Shown: positions 26,439 through 35,102 of the stretch, one piece after another
How the letters are laid out: every line of letters begins with the position of its first letter
Numbering within the stretch: position 1 is the first letter of the stretch
Assembly: GCA_946187345.1 (NCBI GenBank)
Contig: CAMHQD010000006.1
Span: 1-64,000, forward strand
DNA: 64,000 bases
Source of the DNA: an uncultured Porphyromonadaceae bacterium
GTDB lineage: Bacteria; Bacteroidota; Bacteroidia; Bacteroidales; Muribaculaceae
Direction: 5' to 3'
Notes under the pieces: model-generated
Database searches by the model: none
The model's input: only the letters and a program-made list of their open reading frames with translations
Told to the model about the DNA's origin: nothing
Translations under genes and position numbers: made by a program

Positions 26439-27449
26439 CTACCGTCTATACCTCAAACCCATGCACACCAGCGCCGGCTTCCAATTGATGCGCTCTACCA
26501 CTTTCGACACAAGGACAGGCACATACAGTCCCAGCACAATGCTCAACAGATAGGCCGCGGGGTGTGGCAAGCCAAAGCGCAGGTACACCACCTTGACGGC
26601 CATCTGCACAAAGATGCCCATCAAGAATATCTGATAGGTATAGTCGCGGAAACTCTTGAAGAGCCACGGCAGATATTTGTCCGCGGCCAAAGCAAGCCCC
26701 ACCGAGAGCACAATGCCGCCAAAAGTGACGATAAACGGCACCTCGTGCCACCACCCGAAAGCGTACACCGCCACGCCGGCGACGAAGATTGTGGTTGAAT
26801 GGCCTCGCATGCGGCGCTTGAGGTCAAACAGCGCGTCGCCGTAGCGGCAGGCGGCTATGCCCATGAAAAACCACACGGCGTGGGAGCACACGTTGCCGAT
26901 GCACAACAGGTCACACCGGACGTCGAGCATATTGATGACGGCCAGGACGATGACCGTGGCGGCGAGGCGCGCCGGCCGCCTGACGGCCCAGTGCCATAGC
27001 GGCATCAACAGAAACAACCACATCAGCGTGACGATAAACCACATCTCGCGCAGCGGGTTGTCAACGGGGTAGATAATCATATGCAGCACTTCGCGCCACC
27101 CCAGGCTCACCTGACGCTCCACCGCCCCCGGTAAGGCGAACTTTAACGCGAAGGCTATCAACGAGAATGTGATGCCGGGTATGATGAGGCGTTTCACCTT
27201 GTTGCGAGCCATCGCAAGGTAGGTCCAGTGGCGGTCGGTGGGGACGATGCGCGTCATGTAGAACAGATAGCCTGCCACAAACATGAACAGCGCCATGTGG
27301 AACGAATAGGCAAAACGGTACGCCACCTGCTCATAGAGCGGCGCCGTGTCCAACTCGGCCACATCGCCCATCGTCGCGTGACCGATAATCACCCAGAGCA
27401 TCGCCCACCCCTTGAGTATCGTTATCCAATTTATCTGTCGTGCTGCCAT
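26439..27449 (-). CDS. acyltransferase-3 family membrane protein (first of two)
   Basis: A 336-aa inner-membrane protein. It starts MAARQINWITILKGWAMLWVIIGHATMGD, matching the family's first helix with its conserved His, and has about ten helices. It is similar in length and topology to the following gene, but the two sequences are clearly divergent, so this is an old duplication or two separate O-acetylation activities. It lies after a GT4 gene from which it is separated by copy 2 of the composite repeat. Confidence 0.87.
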   Translation of the reverse strand: MAARQINWITILKGWAMLWVIIGHATMGDVAELDTAPLYEQVAYRFAYSFHMALFMFVAGYLFYMTRIVPTDRHWTYLAMARNKVKRLIIPGITFSLIAFALKFALPGAVERQVSLGWREVLHMIIYPVDNPLREMWFIVTLMWLFLLMPLWHWAVRRPARLAATVIVLAVINMLDVRCDLLCIGNVCSHAVWFFMGIAACRYGDALFDLKRRMRGHSTTIFVAGVAVYAFGWWHEVPFIVTFGGIVLSVGLALAADKYLPWLFKSFRDYTYQIFLMGIFVQMAVKVVYLRFGLPHPAAYLLSIVLGLYVPVLVSKVVERINWKPALVCMGLRYRR

Positions 27450-27460
27450 TCAAGAGAAAA

Positions 27461-27616
27461 GAGGTTGAGGGTTGAGAGGTTGAGGGTTGAGAGGTTGAGC
27501 CATTTGCTAAGGCAAAAGGGAATAAATGTAGGGCCTGGCCACCCTGATGGCAAATCCATTATTACCGAGCGCGATAGCGCGAGGCTCAACCCCTCAACCT
27601 CTCAACCCTCAACCTC
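27461..27616. repeat. composite hairpin repeat, copy 2
   Basis: The left arm is a run of GAGGTTGAGGGTTGA units (27461-27499). The right arm is CTCAACC repeats (27585-27616). Between them are CCATTTGC-TAAG-GCAAAAGG, a GTAGGGCC segment shared with copy 1, a GCCA-CCCTGA-TGGC hairpin and GAGCGCGATAGCGCGAGG. The right arm runs into the downstream gene and supplies its last codons and stop. Confidence 0.8.
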
Positions 27617-28805
27617 TATAAATTGATAATAACGCCTGATAGTGCCTCTCGGGGGAGAAACGCTCGGCGGCCGCGGCGGCGATTGCCGCCGTGTCCCAAC
27701 GGTGCAGCCGCGCCATGCGTGCCGCGTCAATCAGCGCGGCCGCATTGCCGCTCTCAAAGGTGAGCCCGTTGTTGTCGTCTATTAACTCGGGAATGCCGCC
27801 GATGTTGGCGCCCACCACAGGAGTGCCGGCGTATAGCGACTCAATTACTCCCATCGGGTTGTTATCATAGCATTCACTTGGCATGATTGAGAATTTCGCT
27901 TTGGACAAGACTTCTGTCACGCCGGCGGCGTCAAGATGTCCAAGGAATTGTACGTTTGGAAGTTTGCCGTATTTCTCGCGCATCTTGTCCTCCAAAGGCC
28001 CCCCTCCGGCCAACTTGACCGTCAGTGACGGCTCGTCGGCCAACGCGCGAAGCATCGTTTCCACGCCCTTCTCGTGTGACAGCCGCCCCACATAGCAACA
28101 GTAGTCCTCGCGTGGCGCGGCGGCTGCTCGGCTCAACGCCGCGCGCTTGGCATCGTCCACGCTATTATTCACCACATGCAGTTTATCGGGAGTGAAGCCG
28201 CCCTCAATCATCGTCTGCCGCATGAACTCGCTCGGGCAGACAAACGCGTCCACCCATCGCTCAAGTTCCTCGCGCGGCCATGCCGTCGCTTCGACCCACG
28301 CCAGCGCGCTTGCCGCTAATGACCCCTTCATGCAGCGCGTTGCTATCACATTGCGTGTGGCGCCACTTAGGCAGCGGCGGCACGGCTTGCCGCCGGCAAG
28401 CATCGAGTAGGACGGGCACACCAATTTGTAGTCGTGCAACGTCCACACCACGCGGCAGCCGCGTTCATGGGCTATCCGTGCCACCACCGGCGACAGGTAA
28501 CTGTGGATATTGTGCAAGTGCACCACATCCGGCCGGAAGTCGTCAAGCAGCCGGGTGAAACACTCCCCCACCGAGTCGCGTCCCAGCATACGCCTCACGC
28601 CGCCTAACTTGCCTGACAGCCCGCCGTCAAAGGCCACCTGCGGAGCAAAGTAACGCCGCCACGGCGTGTCCACATTCTCCGGATAGTCCATGGCAAACAC
28701 AGCCACGTCGTGGCCGTGGGCACTAAGCAGCCGCTCTGTGGCCATGGTCACCACGCAGTCGCCCCCACGGGGATAATAGAATTTGTTAACCAGCAGAACT
28801 CTCAT
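27609..28805 (-). CDS. GT4-family glycosyltransferase
   Basis: The ATG at 28805 (MRVLLVNKFYYPRGGD) gives 398 aa; the track ORF extends further into the flippase gene. GT-B features: the N-terminal glycine-rich loop, WTLHDYKLVCPSY, the cysteine cluster CRRCLSGATRNVIATRC often seen in this subgroup, LHVVNNSVD, and the C-terminal PSECYDNNPMGVIESLYAG motif. It transfers one sugar of the repeat unit. Its final codons and TGA come from the composite repeat (SIYRG, then stop). Confidence 0.9.
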   Translation of the reverse strand: MRVLLVNKFYYPRGGDCVVTMATERLLSAHGHDVAVFAMDYPENVDTPWRRYFAPQVAFDGGLSGKLGGVRRMLGRDSVGECFTRLLDDFRPDVVHLHNIHSYLSPVVARIAHERGCRVVWTLHDYKLVCPSYSMLAGGKPCRRCLSGATRNVIATRCMKGSLAASALAWVEATAWPREELERWVDAFVCPSEFMRQTMIEGGFTPDKLHVVNNSVDDAKRAALSRAAAAPREDYCCYVGRLSHEKGVETMLRALADEPSLTVKLAGGGPLEDKMREKYGKLPNVQFLGHLDAAGVTEVLSKAKFSIMPSECYDNNPMGVIESLYAGTPVVGANIGGIPELIDDNNGLTFESGNAAALIDAARMARLHRWDTAAIAAAAAERFSPERHYQALLSIYRG

Positions 28806-28816
28806 AACAATCGTCG

Positions 28817-30247
28817 TTAGTGGTGGTGGTGAAAGACAGCGCGCAGGTGGTCGAGGGCGTAGGCGAAGTAGGACGGGCGCAGCCATCGTGTGAAGGCCGC
28901 CAACGCTACGCCATAGGCTGCCAATCCTGTGAGGATTGCCACCCACGACGCGGCGGGCAACGCCAGCGTTGCAGCGGCAAACGCCGTGCCGCCCACCACG
29001 GCGAGCATCGCAACGTTATAAAGGTAGGTTTTGAGGAATGTCGAGGCTTTAATGCCCGTGATGCGAGACGCGAATAGAGAATAGAGGACGAACGTGACGC
29101 AAGACAAGCCGATTGCGGCCAAAATCATCGCCTCGATGCCTAACGGGTAGAGCAAGAACGCGCTCACCACAATCAACGCTTTCTCAATCAACAGCACATT
29201 GCGGATAACGGCGGTGCGGTCGAACACCTTGAATATCACCATCATGAAGTTACACACCGGATAGACAAGCGCCCAACAGAGCAGCAGCCTGAAATAAGGT
29301 ATCGTCGGCAGCCACTTCTCTGGAAAGACAAAGTCAATCAACGGGAAACTCAGTGCCAACAACAACGCGCAAAAAGCGCAGTTGATAAACGTTACCACAC
29401 CGAACATGTCTTTTATGGCATCGCGTTTCTCCTCTTTAGTGGCCTTCTGCGCTATAAGTACGTAGGCCGTCGTGCTAATGGCGCTCTCGAGCGAGTTGGT
29501 GGGCGTCTGCTGCAGTTTCTGCGCCTGGCCCATATAGCCGGCATGGGTGGCGGTGATATATTTGCCGATGACAAACGCGAAGATGTTCTGTGCCGTCTGC
29601 GTCATGATGGTAGATGCCAACAGATTGACACCGAACTTCCACAACTGCTTGAACCGTGCCGTGTCAAACTCCCATCGTAGCGCCCAGCGCGATGTCAACA
29701 CCAGCAATAGCCAGTAAGAAAACGAAAAGCCCACTTGCAACTCCACCAGCGCCCAATATTTCATGCCGTTCAACGCCATTATTATAGCAATGGTCAGCGC
29801 GATGCTGATTGACGCGATATTTATTGCCGCCAGTTTCTTGAATTGCAGGTGGCACCGCAGTTTGGTCATCTGTGAGATGGTCATTGAACTGAAGAATGCC
29901 CCCACGCCCAGGGCGCACATCACCGGCTGCAATTCCGGCCGGTTAAAATATGTGGCCACCCACGGCGAGATGGCGGCGTAGGTAATGCACAATGCCGCGC
30001 CCACCGCGATGTTGAAAAAGAAGACAGTGTTGAAGTCACGGTCGCCCGGCTTGCCCATCGTCAGCAGCCCGTCGCTCAGTCCGCAGTCTACCAGCACAAA
30101 TATCAGCGAGGTGAACACGCCCACCATCGCCACCAACCCGAAGTCCTCCGGCATGAGCAGATAACTCAGTGCGATATTGCCGCCCAACGACACAAAATTC
30201 GAGCCGAAGCGCTCAATCAGTGACCATATAAAATATATCAACCTCAT
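28817..30247 (-). CDS. Wzx-type polysaccharide flippase (MATE/MOP superfamily)
   Basis: A 476-aa inner-membrane protein with about 12-14 helices. The start has NFVSLGGNIALSYLLMPEDFGLVAMV, typical of lipopolysaccharide-biosynthesis flippases. It should turn lipid-linked glycan units from the cytoplasmic to the periplasmic face for the Wzy polymerase. It overlaps the SGNH gene by 4 nt, so both are in one operon. The C-terminus ends HHHH, which is natural here and not a tag. Confidence 0.9.
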   Translation of the reverse strand: MRLIYFIWSLIERFGSNFVSLGGNIALSYLLMPEDFGLVAMVGVFTSLIFVLVDCGLSDGLLTMGKPGDRDFNTVFFFNIAVGAALCITYAAISPWVATYFNRPELQPVMCALGVGAFFSSMTISQMTKLRCHLQFKKLAAINIASISIALTIAIIMALNGMKYWALVELQVGFSFSYWLLLVLTSRWALRWEFDTARFKQLWKFGVNLLASTIMTQTAQNIFAFVIGKYITATHAGYMGQAQKLQQTPTNSLESAISTTAYVLIAQKATKEEKRDAIKDMFGVVTFINCAFCALLLALSFPLIDFVFPEKWLPTIPYFRLLLCWALVYPVCNFMMVIFKVFDRTAVIRNVLLIEKALIVVSAFLLYPLGIEAMILAAIGLSCVTFVLYSLFASRITGIKASTFLKTYLYNVAMLAVVGGTAFAAATLALPAASWVAILTGLAAYGVALAAFTRWLRPSYFAYALDHLRAVFHHHH

Positions 30248-31155
30248 GGCGTGGCAACGTGCATTAAGACCGTGATAGAGTTCGCGAGATGGCGAGAAAA
30301 TCGTTCGGCTCCATCGCTATTGAGATGGGAGGCGTCATGATAAAGAACCTCGTCAAAGTGGACGTCGGTGTAGTCGAGCAAAGGCAGTGAGTGCCGGCTA
30401 CAGTAGTCGCTCATCCATTTATTGAACTGCGGGCACACCTCGTAGTTCGGCGAGATAACGATCACAGGTAGTATGCCTCTGTCGCGGCAGAGCGCGACAA
30501 CTCTGTCCAGACAGCGCAACTGGAGGCTATCGACGGCAAATGTGTCAAAAGCGCGGCTCTCCAGTGGGCCATCTGCGGAGCCTGCGAGCGCGTCAAAGCC
30601 GTGGTCATCGGTCGTGGCACCGCTCAAGAACGCCTTGCTCACCCATGTGATGTCGCCGTTGTGGCGGTAGAGGTTGCTGCGCAACTTGAGACGCTTCATG
30701 CAATCGCCGGCAATCTCGTCATAGTAGCGCGTCACTGCCGGCACCAGACTGTAATAGGCCTGAATATCGTCAATGGCATTGTTCTTGACCCACTCGTCAT
30801 CAAGTTGAGCATTGCTCACGTCAAGGATGACGACGCGGGGCGTGTGGCGCTCAACCATCGCCTCGAGAGCCACCATCGAGTAGTTCATGCCGTGACCGTC
30901 GCAGCCGGAGTTGTAGCATGTCTCGCAGCCAGGCAATGAGGCAAGCAGTGACGGGTCGTAGTGATGTCTGGCGCGTGATGAACCGAGCACCACAACATCG
31001 GCAACAGCCGTCACGAGCGCGTCATGCTGGTCGGCGTTCAATGTACCCGCCGGCGGCATCGTCAGCACAGCACAGTCCATTGCTCTCCCCACCACAACGT
31101 CAATCACAGCCAATGACGCTATCACAATCAATAAATCTACCGCAAGCCGCTTCAT
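30244..31155 (-). CDS. SGNH-like protein paired with MBOAT (copy 1)
   Basis: The ATG at 31155 gives 303 aa; the track extends into the MBOAT gene. An N-terminal membrane anchor (about 5-25) precedes a periplasmic domain with VVVLGSSRARHHYDP (likely nucleophile Ser) and, near the end, DASHLNSDGAERF holding the Asp/His pair. This matches the DltD/AlgJ-like partner proteins that work with MBOAT O-acyltransferases. It starts 7 nt after the MBOAT stop. A homologue of equal length, 303 aa, follows the second MBOAT at 44244. Confidence 0.8.
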   Translation of the reverse strand: MKRLAVDLLIVIASLAVIDVVVGRAMDCAVLTMPPAGTLNADQHDALVTAVADVVVLGSSRARHHYDPSLLASLPGCETCYNSGCDGHGMNYSMVALEAMVERHTPRVVILDVSNAQLDDEWVKNNAIDDIQAYYSLVPAVTRYYDEIAGDCMKRLKLRSNLYRHNGDITWVSKAFLSGATTDDHGFDALAGSADGPLESRAFDTFAVDSLQLRCLDRVVALCRDRGILPVIVISPNYEVCPQFNKWMSDYCSRHSLPLLDYTDVHFDEVLYHDASHLNSDGAERFSRHLANSITVLMHVATP

Positions 31156-31162
31156 AATGACA

Positions 31163-32623
31163 TCAGAATTGGAAGTAAATGAATGTCGCGCCCTCGAGTA
31201 CGCCTGTGAAAACAATGAAGGCAACCAATAGTGTCACTGTCGTCAACCGGATGACGCGAGAGCGGTTGTGCAGCAAATGCACTCCCTTGTTCATCTCGTC
31301 ATTATATTCCTTGCCGGCCAAAATCAAAATCGATAGCAAGCCCAAACTGAAAATCGGCGTTGTCCCTTGGGTGTAAAGCGGACCCCACTCGCTTATCATC
31401 TTGCCAGTCATCAACGCGAAGTCTCCGATACTATTGGAGCGGAACAATAGCGCCCCCCAACAGCACAACACAAATGTGAGCAGTCGACGCAACCACGCGT
31501 ACCATTGTGCCTGACGCAGCCCGTGACGTTTCTCCCACTTCTTGCGTGGACGGTCCAATGCGGTAGTGACGCATAGCAACACACCGTGATAGATGCCAAA
31601 CAAGGCATACGTCCAGTTTGGGCCGTGCCACATGCCGATGAGCAGCAGGTTAATCATCGTGGCCAGATACAGACCGGTCATACCCAACGAACGGAATTTG
31701 ATGTTCAGTGGCATAAACACATAGTCGGTGAGCCAGGTGGTGAGTGTTATGTGCCACCGCTGCCAGTATTCGGCTATATTGCGGGCGAAGAAAGGCCGCT
31801 TGAAGTTCTCGGCAACACGTAGGCCTAACATTTGTGCCGTGCCGATTGCCATATCGCTGTAACCGGCAAAATCGGCATACATCTGAATGAGATACAACAC
31901 GGCCGCCAATGTGATAGAGGCGCCGTTGTGGTGCTCAGGATTGTTGATGACAGCATCGGTGTAGGGCATCAGACGGTCGGCGATACACACTTTGGCAAAC
32001 CAGCCCCACAGCACCCGTTTCGCGCCATCGGCAATGGCGGTGGCATCGGCTCGCCGCGGCTGTTTCAACTGCGGCAGGAATTGCCCGGGCCGATCAATCG
32101 GCCCCGACATAATCGTCGGGAAAAACGCCACATACAGGGCAAACTCGTCGAGACGCCGCGTGGCGGCAAGTGTCTCGCGGTTCACCTCAATTACGTAACT
32201 GATAAGTTTGAACGTGAAAAAACTGATGCCCACCGGCACCACGATGGCAAAGGTGGCGCCGGACGTGTCCAGACCGAATTGCGAGAACAACTCGGCAAAC
32301 TGGCGGACACAAAACCCGAGGTACTTGAAGTAGAATAACACACCCACTCCCAGCACAACGCCTGCCGCTGTCAGCCAAGAGGCTCGCCGCGCCGCACCGG
32401 CCTTATTGGCTCTGTCTATCCCTATGCCTAACGCGTAGTAGACAACTGTGGTAACAGCCAATAGAGGCAACGTCCGCCAGTCGGCGTAGCCGTAGAACAC
32501 ATACGAGGCCAGTAGTAGCCACACGTTTTGATACCGCGCCCGATTATGCATCAGCGCGGTATACATCGGCACTGCGATCAGTGCCATAAAAATCCAGAAT
32601 GTTAGCGAGTTAATCAGCATCAA
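31163..32623 (-). CDS. MBOAT O-acyltransferase (copy 1)
   Basis: A 486-aa polytopic inner-membrane protein of the AlgI/DltB type. Family motifs are FFPTIMSGPIDRPGQF, the central YWQRWHITLTTWLTDYVFMPL and the catalytic-His segment IGMWHGPNWTYALFG. MBOAT proteins move acyl groups across the membrane from an ACP or CoA donor onto extracytoplasmic glycans. An acyl carrier protein gene lies 26 nt upstream and an SGNH partner 7 nt downstream, giving a complete donor, channel and acceptor set. Confidence 0.93.
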   Translation of the reverse strand: MMLINSLTFWIFMALIAVPMYTALMHNRARYQNVWLLLASYVFYGYADWRTLPLLAVTTVVYYALGIGIDRANKAGAARRASWLTAAGVVLGVGVLFYFKYLGFCVRQFAELFSQFGLDTSGATFAIVVPVGISFFTFKLISYVIEVNRETLAATRRLDEFALYVAFFPTIMSGPIDRPGQFLPQLKQPRRADATAIADGAKRVLWGWFAKVCIADRLMPYTDAVINNPEHHNGASITLAAVLYLIQMYADFAGYSDMAIGTAQMLGLRVAENFKRPFFARNIAEYWQRWHITLTTWLTDYVFMPLNIKFRSLGMTGLYLATMINLLLIGMWHGPNWTYALFGIYHGVLLCVTTALDRPRKKWEKRHGLRQAQWYAWLRRLLTFVLCCWGALLFRSNSIGDFALMTGKMISEWGPLYTQGTTPIFSLGLLSILILAGKEYNDEMNKGVHLLHNRSRVIRLTTVTLLVAFIVFTGVLEGATFIYFQF

Positions 32624-32649
32624 CTACGCTTGTTGACAGCACAAAAGGC

Positions 32650-32889
32650 TCACAGTTTAGCCGCGATGCTATCTACCATCTGACCGACGTTCTTCCAGGT
32701 AATAATCTCCTTGGAGGAAAACTTGATACCGAAACCTTTTTCGATAGCAACTATTAGTTGAATATGACTCAATGAGTCCCACTCATCGATGTCATCGGCA
32801 CTGGTGGCCTCGTCAAGGGTCACCTCGTCAAGGTCAAGCACATCACAGAATATGTCGTTCAGTTTCTCAAAGATTGCACTCCGTTCCAT
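32650..32889 (-). CDS. dedicated acyl carrier protein
   Basis: The ATG at 32889 gives a canonical 79-aa ACP; the 103-aa track version would run through a -7 box. The phosphopantetheine attachment site is the Ser of DEWDSLSHIQLI (about 37-41). Helices I-IV and the acidic helix II region fit the family. It is not the fatty-acid synthase ACP by context: it lies between FkbH/VOC and MBOAT genes and should carry the acyl unit made by FkbH. Own promoter at 32919. Confidence 0.9.
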   Translation of the reverse strand: MERSAIFEKLNDIFCDVLDLDEVTLDEATSADDIDEWDSLSHIQLIVAIEKGFGIKFSSKEIITWKNVGQMVDSIAAKL

Positions 32890-32918
32890 TAGATTTCTAT
32901 GTTTTTTTAATAATCCTA

Positions 32919-32926
32919 CAAAAGTA
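32919..32926 (-). promoter_or_regulatory. TACTTTTG internal promoter before the ACP gene
   Basis: The minus strand reads TACTTTTG 29 nt before the ACP start. It would separate ACP-MBOAT-SGNH-flippase into an additional transcript and supports the shorter ACP start. Confidence 0.5.
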
Positions 32927-32953
32927 CTCTTTTTTTCTTGTTCCCACAAATGC

Positions 32954-33352
32954 TTACTCACTTTTGGCCACCAATTCGATAAATCCAGCAGCCCCGTTCC
33001 ATAGGTAACAAATCAGCCGGCCGCCCATCGCCGGCGCGGCAACCGGCCGGAATAACGGGGTCCAGTCTTGCTCCACCATGCGAGCCACCTCGCCGTGGAT
33101 GTCCTCAACGTCGTAGCACACGTGATAAGGCGACACGCCGCGCTTGGCGAGCAACTTTTGCATTGTACGATTGTCATCGTAGGGTTGCACCAGTTCAATA
33201 CTCACTTCTCCGCATTTGGAGAGGAAACAAATGAAGGTGCGCTGCGTGTCGTCGCGCACCGTCTCGCCGGCTGTGTATCCCATCATCTCAAATGCCGACG
33301 CTGTGTTGGCGATATTATCGGTCAAGTAGCCTATGTGATTAAGTGTTCTCAT
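32954..33352 (-). CDS. VOC-superfamily protein
   Basis: A 132-aa small enzyme of the glyoxalase/epimerase fold. Two beta-alpha-beta-beta-beta modules are visible: LNHIGYLTDNIANTASAF...VSIELVQP and YHVCYDVEDIHGEVARM...GFIELVA. The His and Glu positions (His in LNHIG, Glu in IELVQ, His in YHVCY, Glu in FIELV) fit a metal site like that of methylmalonyl-CoA epimerase. It overlaps fkbH by 14 nt. It may isomerise or prepare the C3 unit, but this is inference. Confidence 0.75.
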   Translation of the reverse strand: MRTLNHIGYLTDNIANTASAFEMMGYTAGETVRDDTQRTFICFLSKCGEVSIELVQPYDDNRTMQKLLAKRGVSPYHVCYDVEDIHGEVARMVEQDWTPLFRPVAAPAMGGRLICYLWNGAAGFIELVAKSE

Positions 33353-35090
33353 ATGCGGTAATTGCGGCGATATGACAATGCCGCGGTTGGTAATTTGTTA
33401 CGTCAAGAATATATTTGCCATCTTCGCCCTCAACGGCATCAAAGCCCAGCGATGGGTAGTGCTCCCGCACCATAGCGTTTTTTGCGGTGGGCAAATACTC
33501 TCCAATGATGCGCTTGTAGCCTCCCATACGCGCCCGTTCCACCATCGTGTTGAGTGTGAAGTTCTCCATACCGCGCTTGAGCACACGGCAACTCATGAAC
33601 CACGTGTCAACAAAAAGAGTCTCACTATCTAACGCGCGCATGATAACGACGGCGATTAGTCCGTTGTCGCCAAATTTGTCTTTGAGCGTGAATGCCAAGT
33701 CAATAATATTGTTGTCGGCGGCAAAACTTGTAATGTCGGCCTCGCTATAACGTACGGTGCGCAGATTGAACTGGTTGCTGCGCTGCGATAACTGAGCCAC
33801 ACGTGGCGTGTTGAAGGCAGTGAACCCACTCACGACCGACTCCATTGTCAATGACTTCAGAAAGTCATCCTCGTTGGTGAAGGTGCGAGAGAGAGACACG
33901 CGCTCGGCCTCCACTTGATATTGTTTGGTGCGATCTTTGTCGGCGGTACTATATGACGCCGTCTCAAAGAGGTTGAGAGAATAAAGATACTCAAGATAGA
34001 GTGCGGGGTCGTCCGGCAACTCCGGCACTGTGATGCCGGGAATGTTCTCTCGCACAATCGAACGCTCAAACGGATTGTCGTCGAGAAATACCATCGAGTC
34101 AAACGAGATGTTGAGTATTGATTGGATAGTGCGGATATTATCCACTTTGGTTTCCCAATTGGCCTGAAACACGGCGATGTCTTCAAGCCGTAGCACCATC
34201 TCCGGATGCCGTTCAAATGGCTCGCGGGCAACTGCATCGTCGTTCTTCGACGCCACACAAATGATGATGCCGCGCTGGCGCAACTTCTTGACCCATTGTT
34301 GAAACTCGGTGAATGCCTTGCCGATGCCCAAACCATGTCCCAGTTGAATGCCTTCCAAACCGTCGTCACCAATCACACCGCCCCACATAGTGTTATCCAA
34401 GTCAAGAATGAGGCATTTCTTGAATGAGCCTGTGCAGGCCGCGATGGCGTCAACTGTGCGTGAGGCGATTGCCGGCAACGAGTCAATCGAGAGTACCATT
34501 TCGGTACTCATATACACGTTGGGAGAGAACATTCGCTCACGCCCGATAGCAGACTGCAATGAAGCCAAATCTACCACCACAAGTTCGGGGTGACGTTGTG
34601 ATAACAACATCAACTCATAATTAAGTTTGCGAGTCTGAAACAAAAACGAAGACTCTACGTGTGAAGCGTAGTTGCCGAATACCGCGTCATCAATCTCCGG
34701 ATAATTATAGCACAATAACTTTCGGCCTTGCATGGATGGTTGAGACAAGATGTCTTGAATAAGCCCGACTCGTTCTTCAGCCAAGCGTTTTTGACCTTCG
34801 ACATCCATGAGCGCGTGGTGCTCGAGCAACTTGTGAGTTGATTGGAAGAGAATGACAAACTGCGGATTGTGCTCAAACAATTCGCTGGACGGAGTGAGCA
34901 ATTGCAACTCCACTTGATTGTATTCAGCCTCAAACAAATCAACAGACAAGTTTCTCAAGCGCGCCTCGCCCCTTAAGGCAAGAGCCAAAAACTGTGTTGC
35001 GGTATCCCCAACAAGCGCGCAGCGAATTGACTTGACAGAGTCGGGAAGGCTCTCTTTGGCTGACCGTTTTAGTTCTTTAAATGTATGCAT
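33339..35090 (-). CDS. FkbH-like HAD-IIIC protein (acyl-ACP loading)
   Basis: A 583-aa multidomain protein. The N-terminal ~220 residues are SGNH-like (FLALALRGEARLRN, VDLASLQSAIG). The HAD-IIIC domain starts at CLILDLDNTMWGGVIGDDG (about 223-241) with nucleophile DLDNT, then ICVASKND and FLDDNPFER. A GNAT-like C-terminal region follows (VSGFTAFNTPRVAQLSQRSNQFNLR). FkbH-type proteins transfer the three-carbon unit of 1,3-bisphosphoglycerate to an ACP, making glyceryl-ACP. The ACP gene nearby is the natural partner, so glyceryl- or lactyl-type loading for glycan decoration is a fair inference. Confidence 0.85.
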   Translation of the reverse strand: MHTFKELKRSAKESLPDSVKSIRCALVGDTATQFLALALRGEARLRNLSVDLFEAEYNQVELQLLTPSSELFEHNPQFVILFQSTHKLLEHHALMDVEGQKRLAEERVGLIQDILSQPSMQGRKLLCYNYPEIDDAVFGNYASHVESSFLFQTRKLNYELMLLSQRHPELVVVDLASLQSAIGRERMFSPNVYMSTEMVLSIDSLPAIASRTVDAIAACTGSFKKCLILDLDNTMWGGVIGDDGLEGIQLGHGLGIGKAFTEFQQWVKKLRQRGIIICVASKNDDAVAREPFERHPEMVLRLEDIAVFQANWETKVDNIRTIQSILNISFDSMVFLDDNPFERSIVRENIPGITVPELPDDPALYLEYLYSLNLFETASYSTADKDRTKQYQVEAERVSLSRTFTNEDDFLKSLTMESVVSGFTAFNTPRVAQLSQRSNQFNLRTVRYSEADITSFAADNNIIDLAFTLKDKFGDNGLIAVVIMRALDSETLFVDTWFMSCRVLKRGMENFTLNTMVERARMGGYKRIIGEYLPTAKNAMVREHYPSLGFDAVEGEDGKYILDVTNYQPRHCHIAAITAYENT

Positions 35091-35102
35091 TGTTTGTCGT
35101 TA

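Noticed and set aside
28817-28840. His-tag-like HHHH at the flippase C-terminus
   Set aside because: Natural coding sequence in a native operon with four histidines and no linker or vector sequence.
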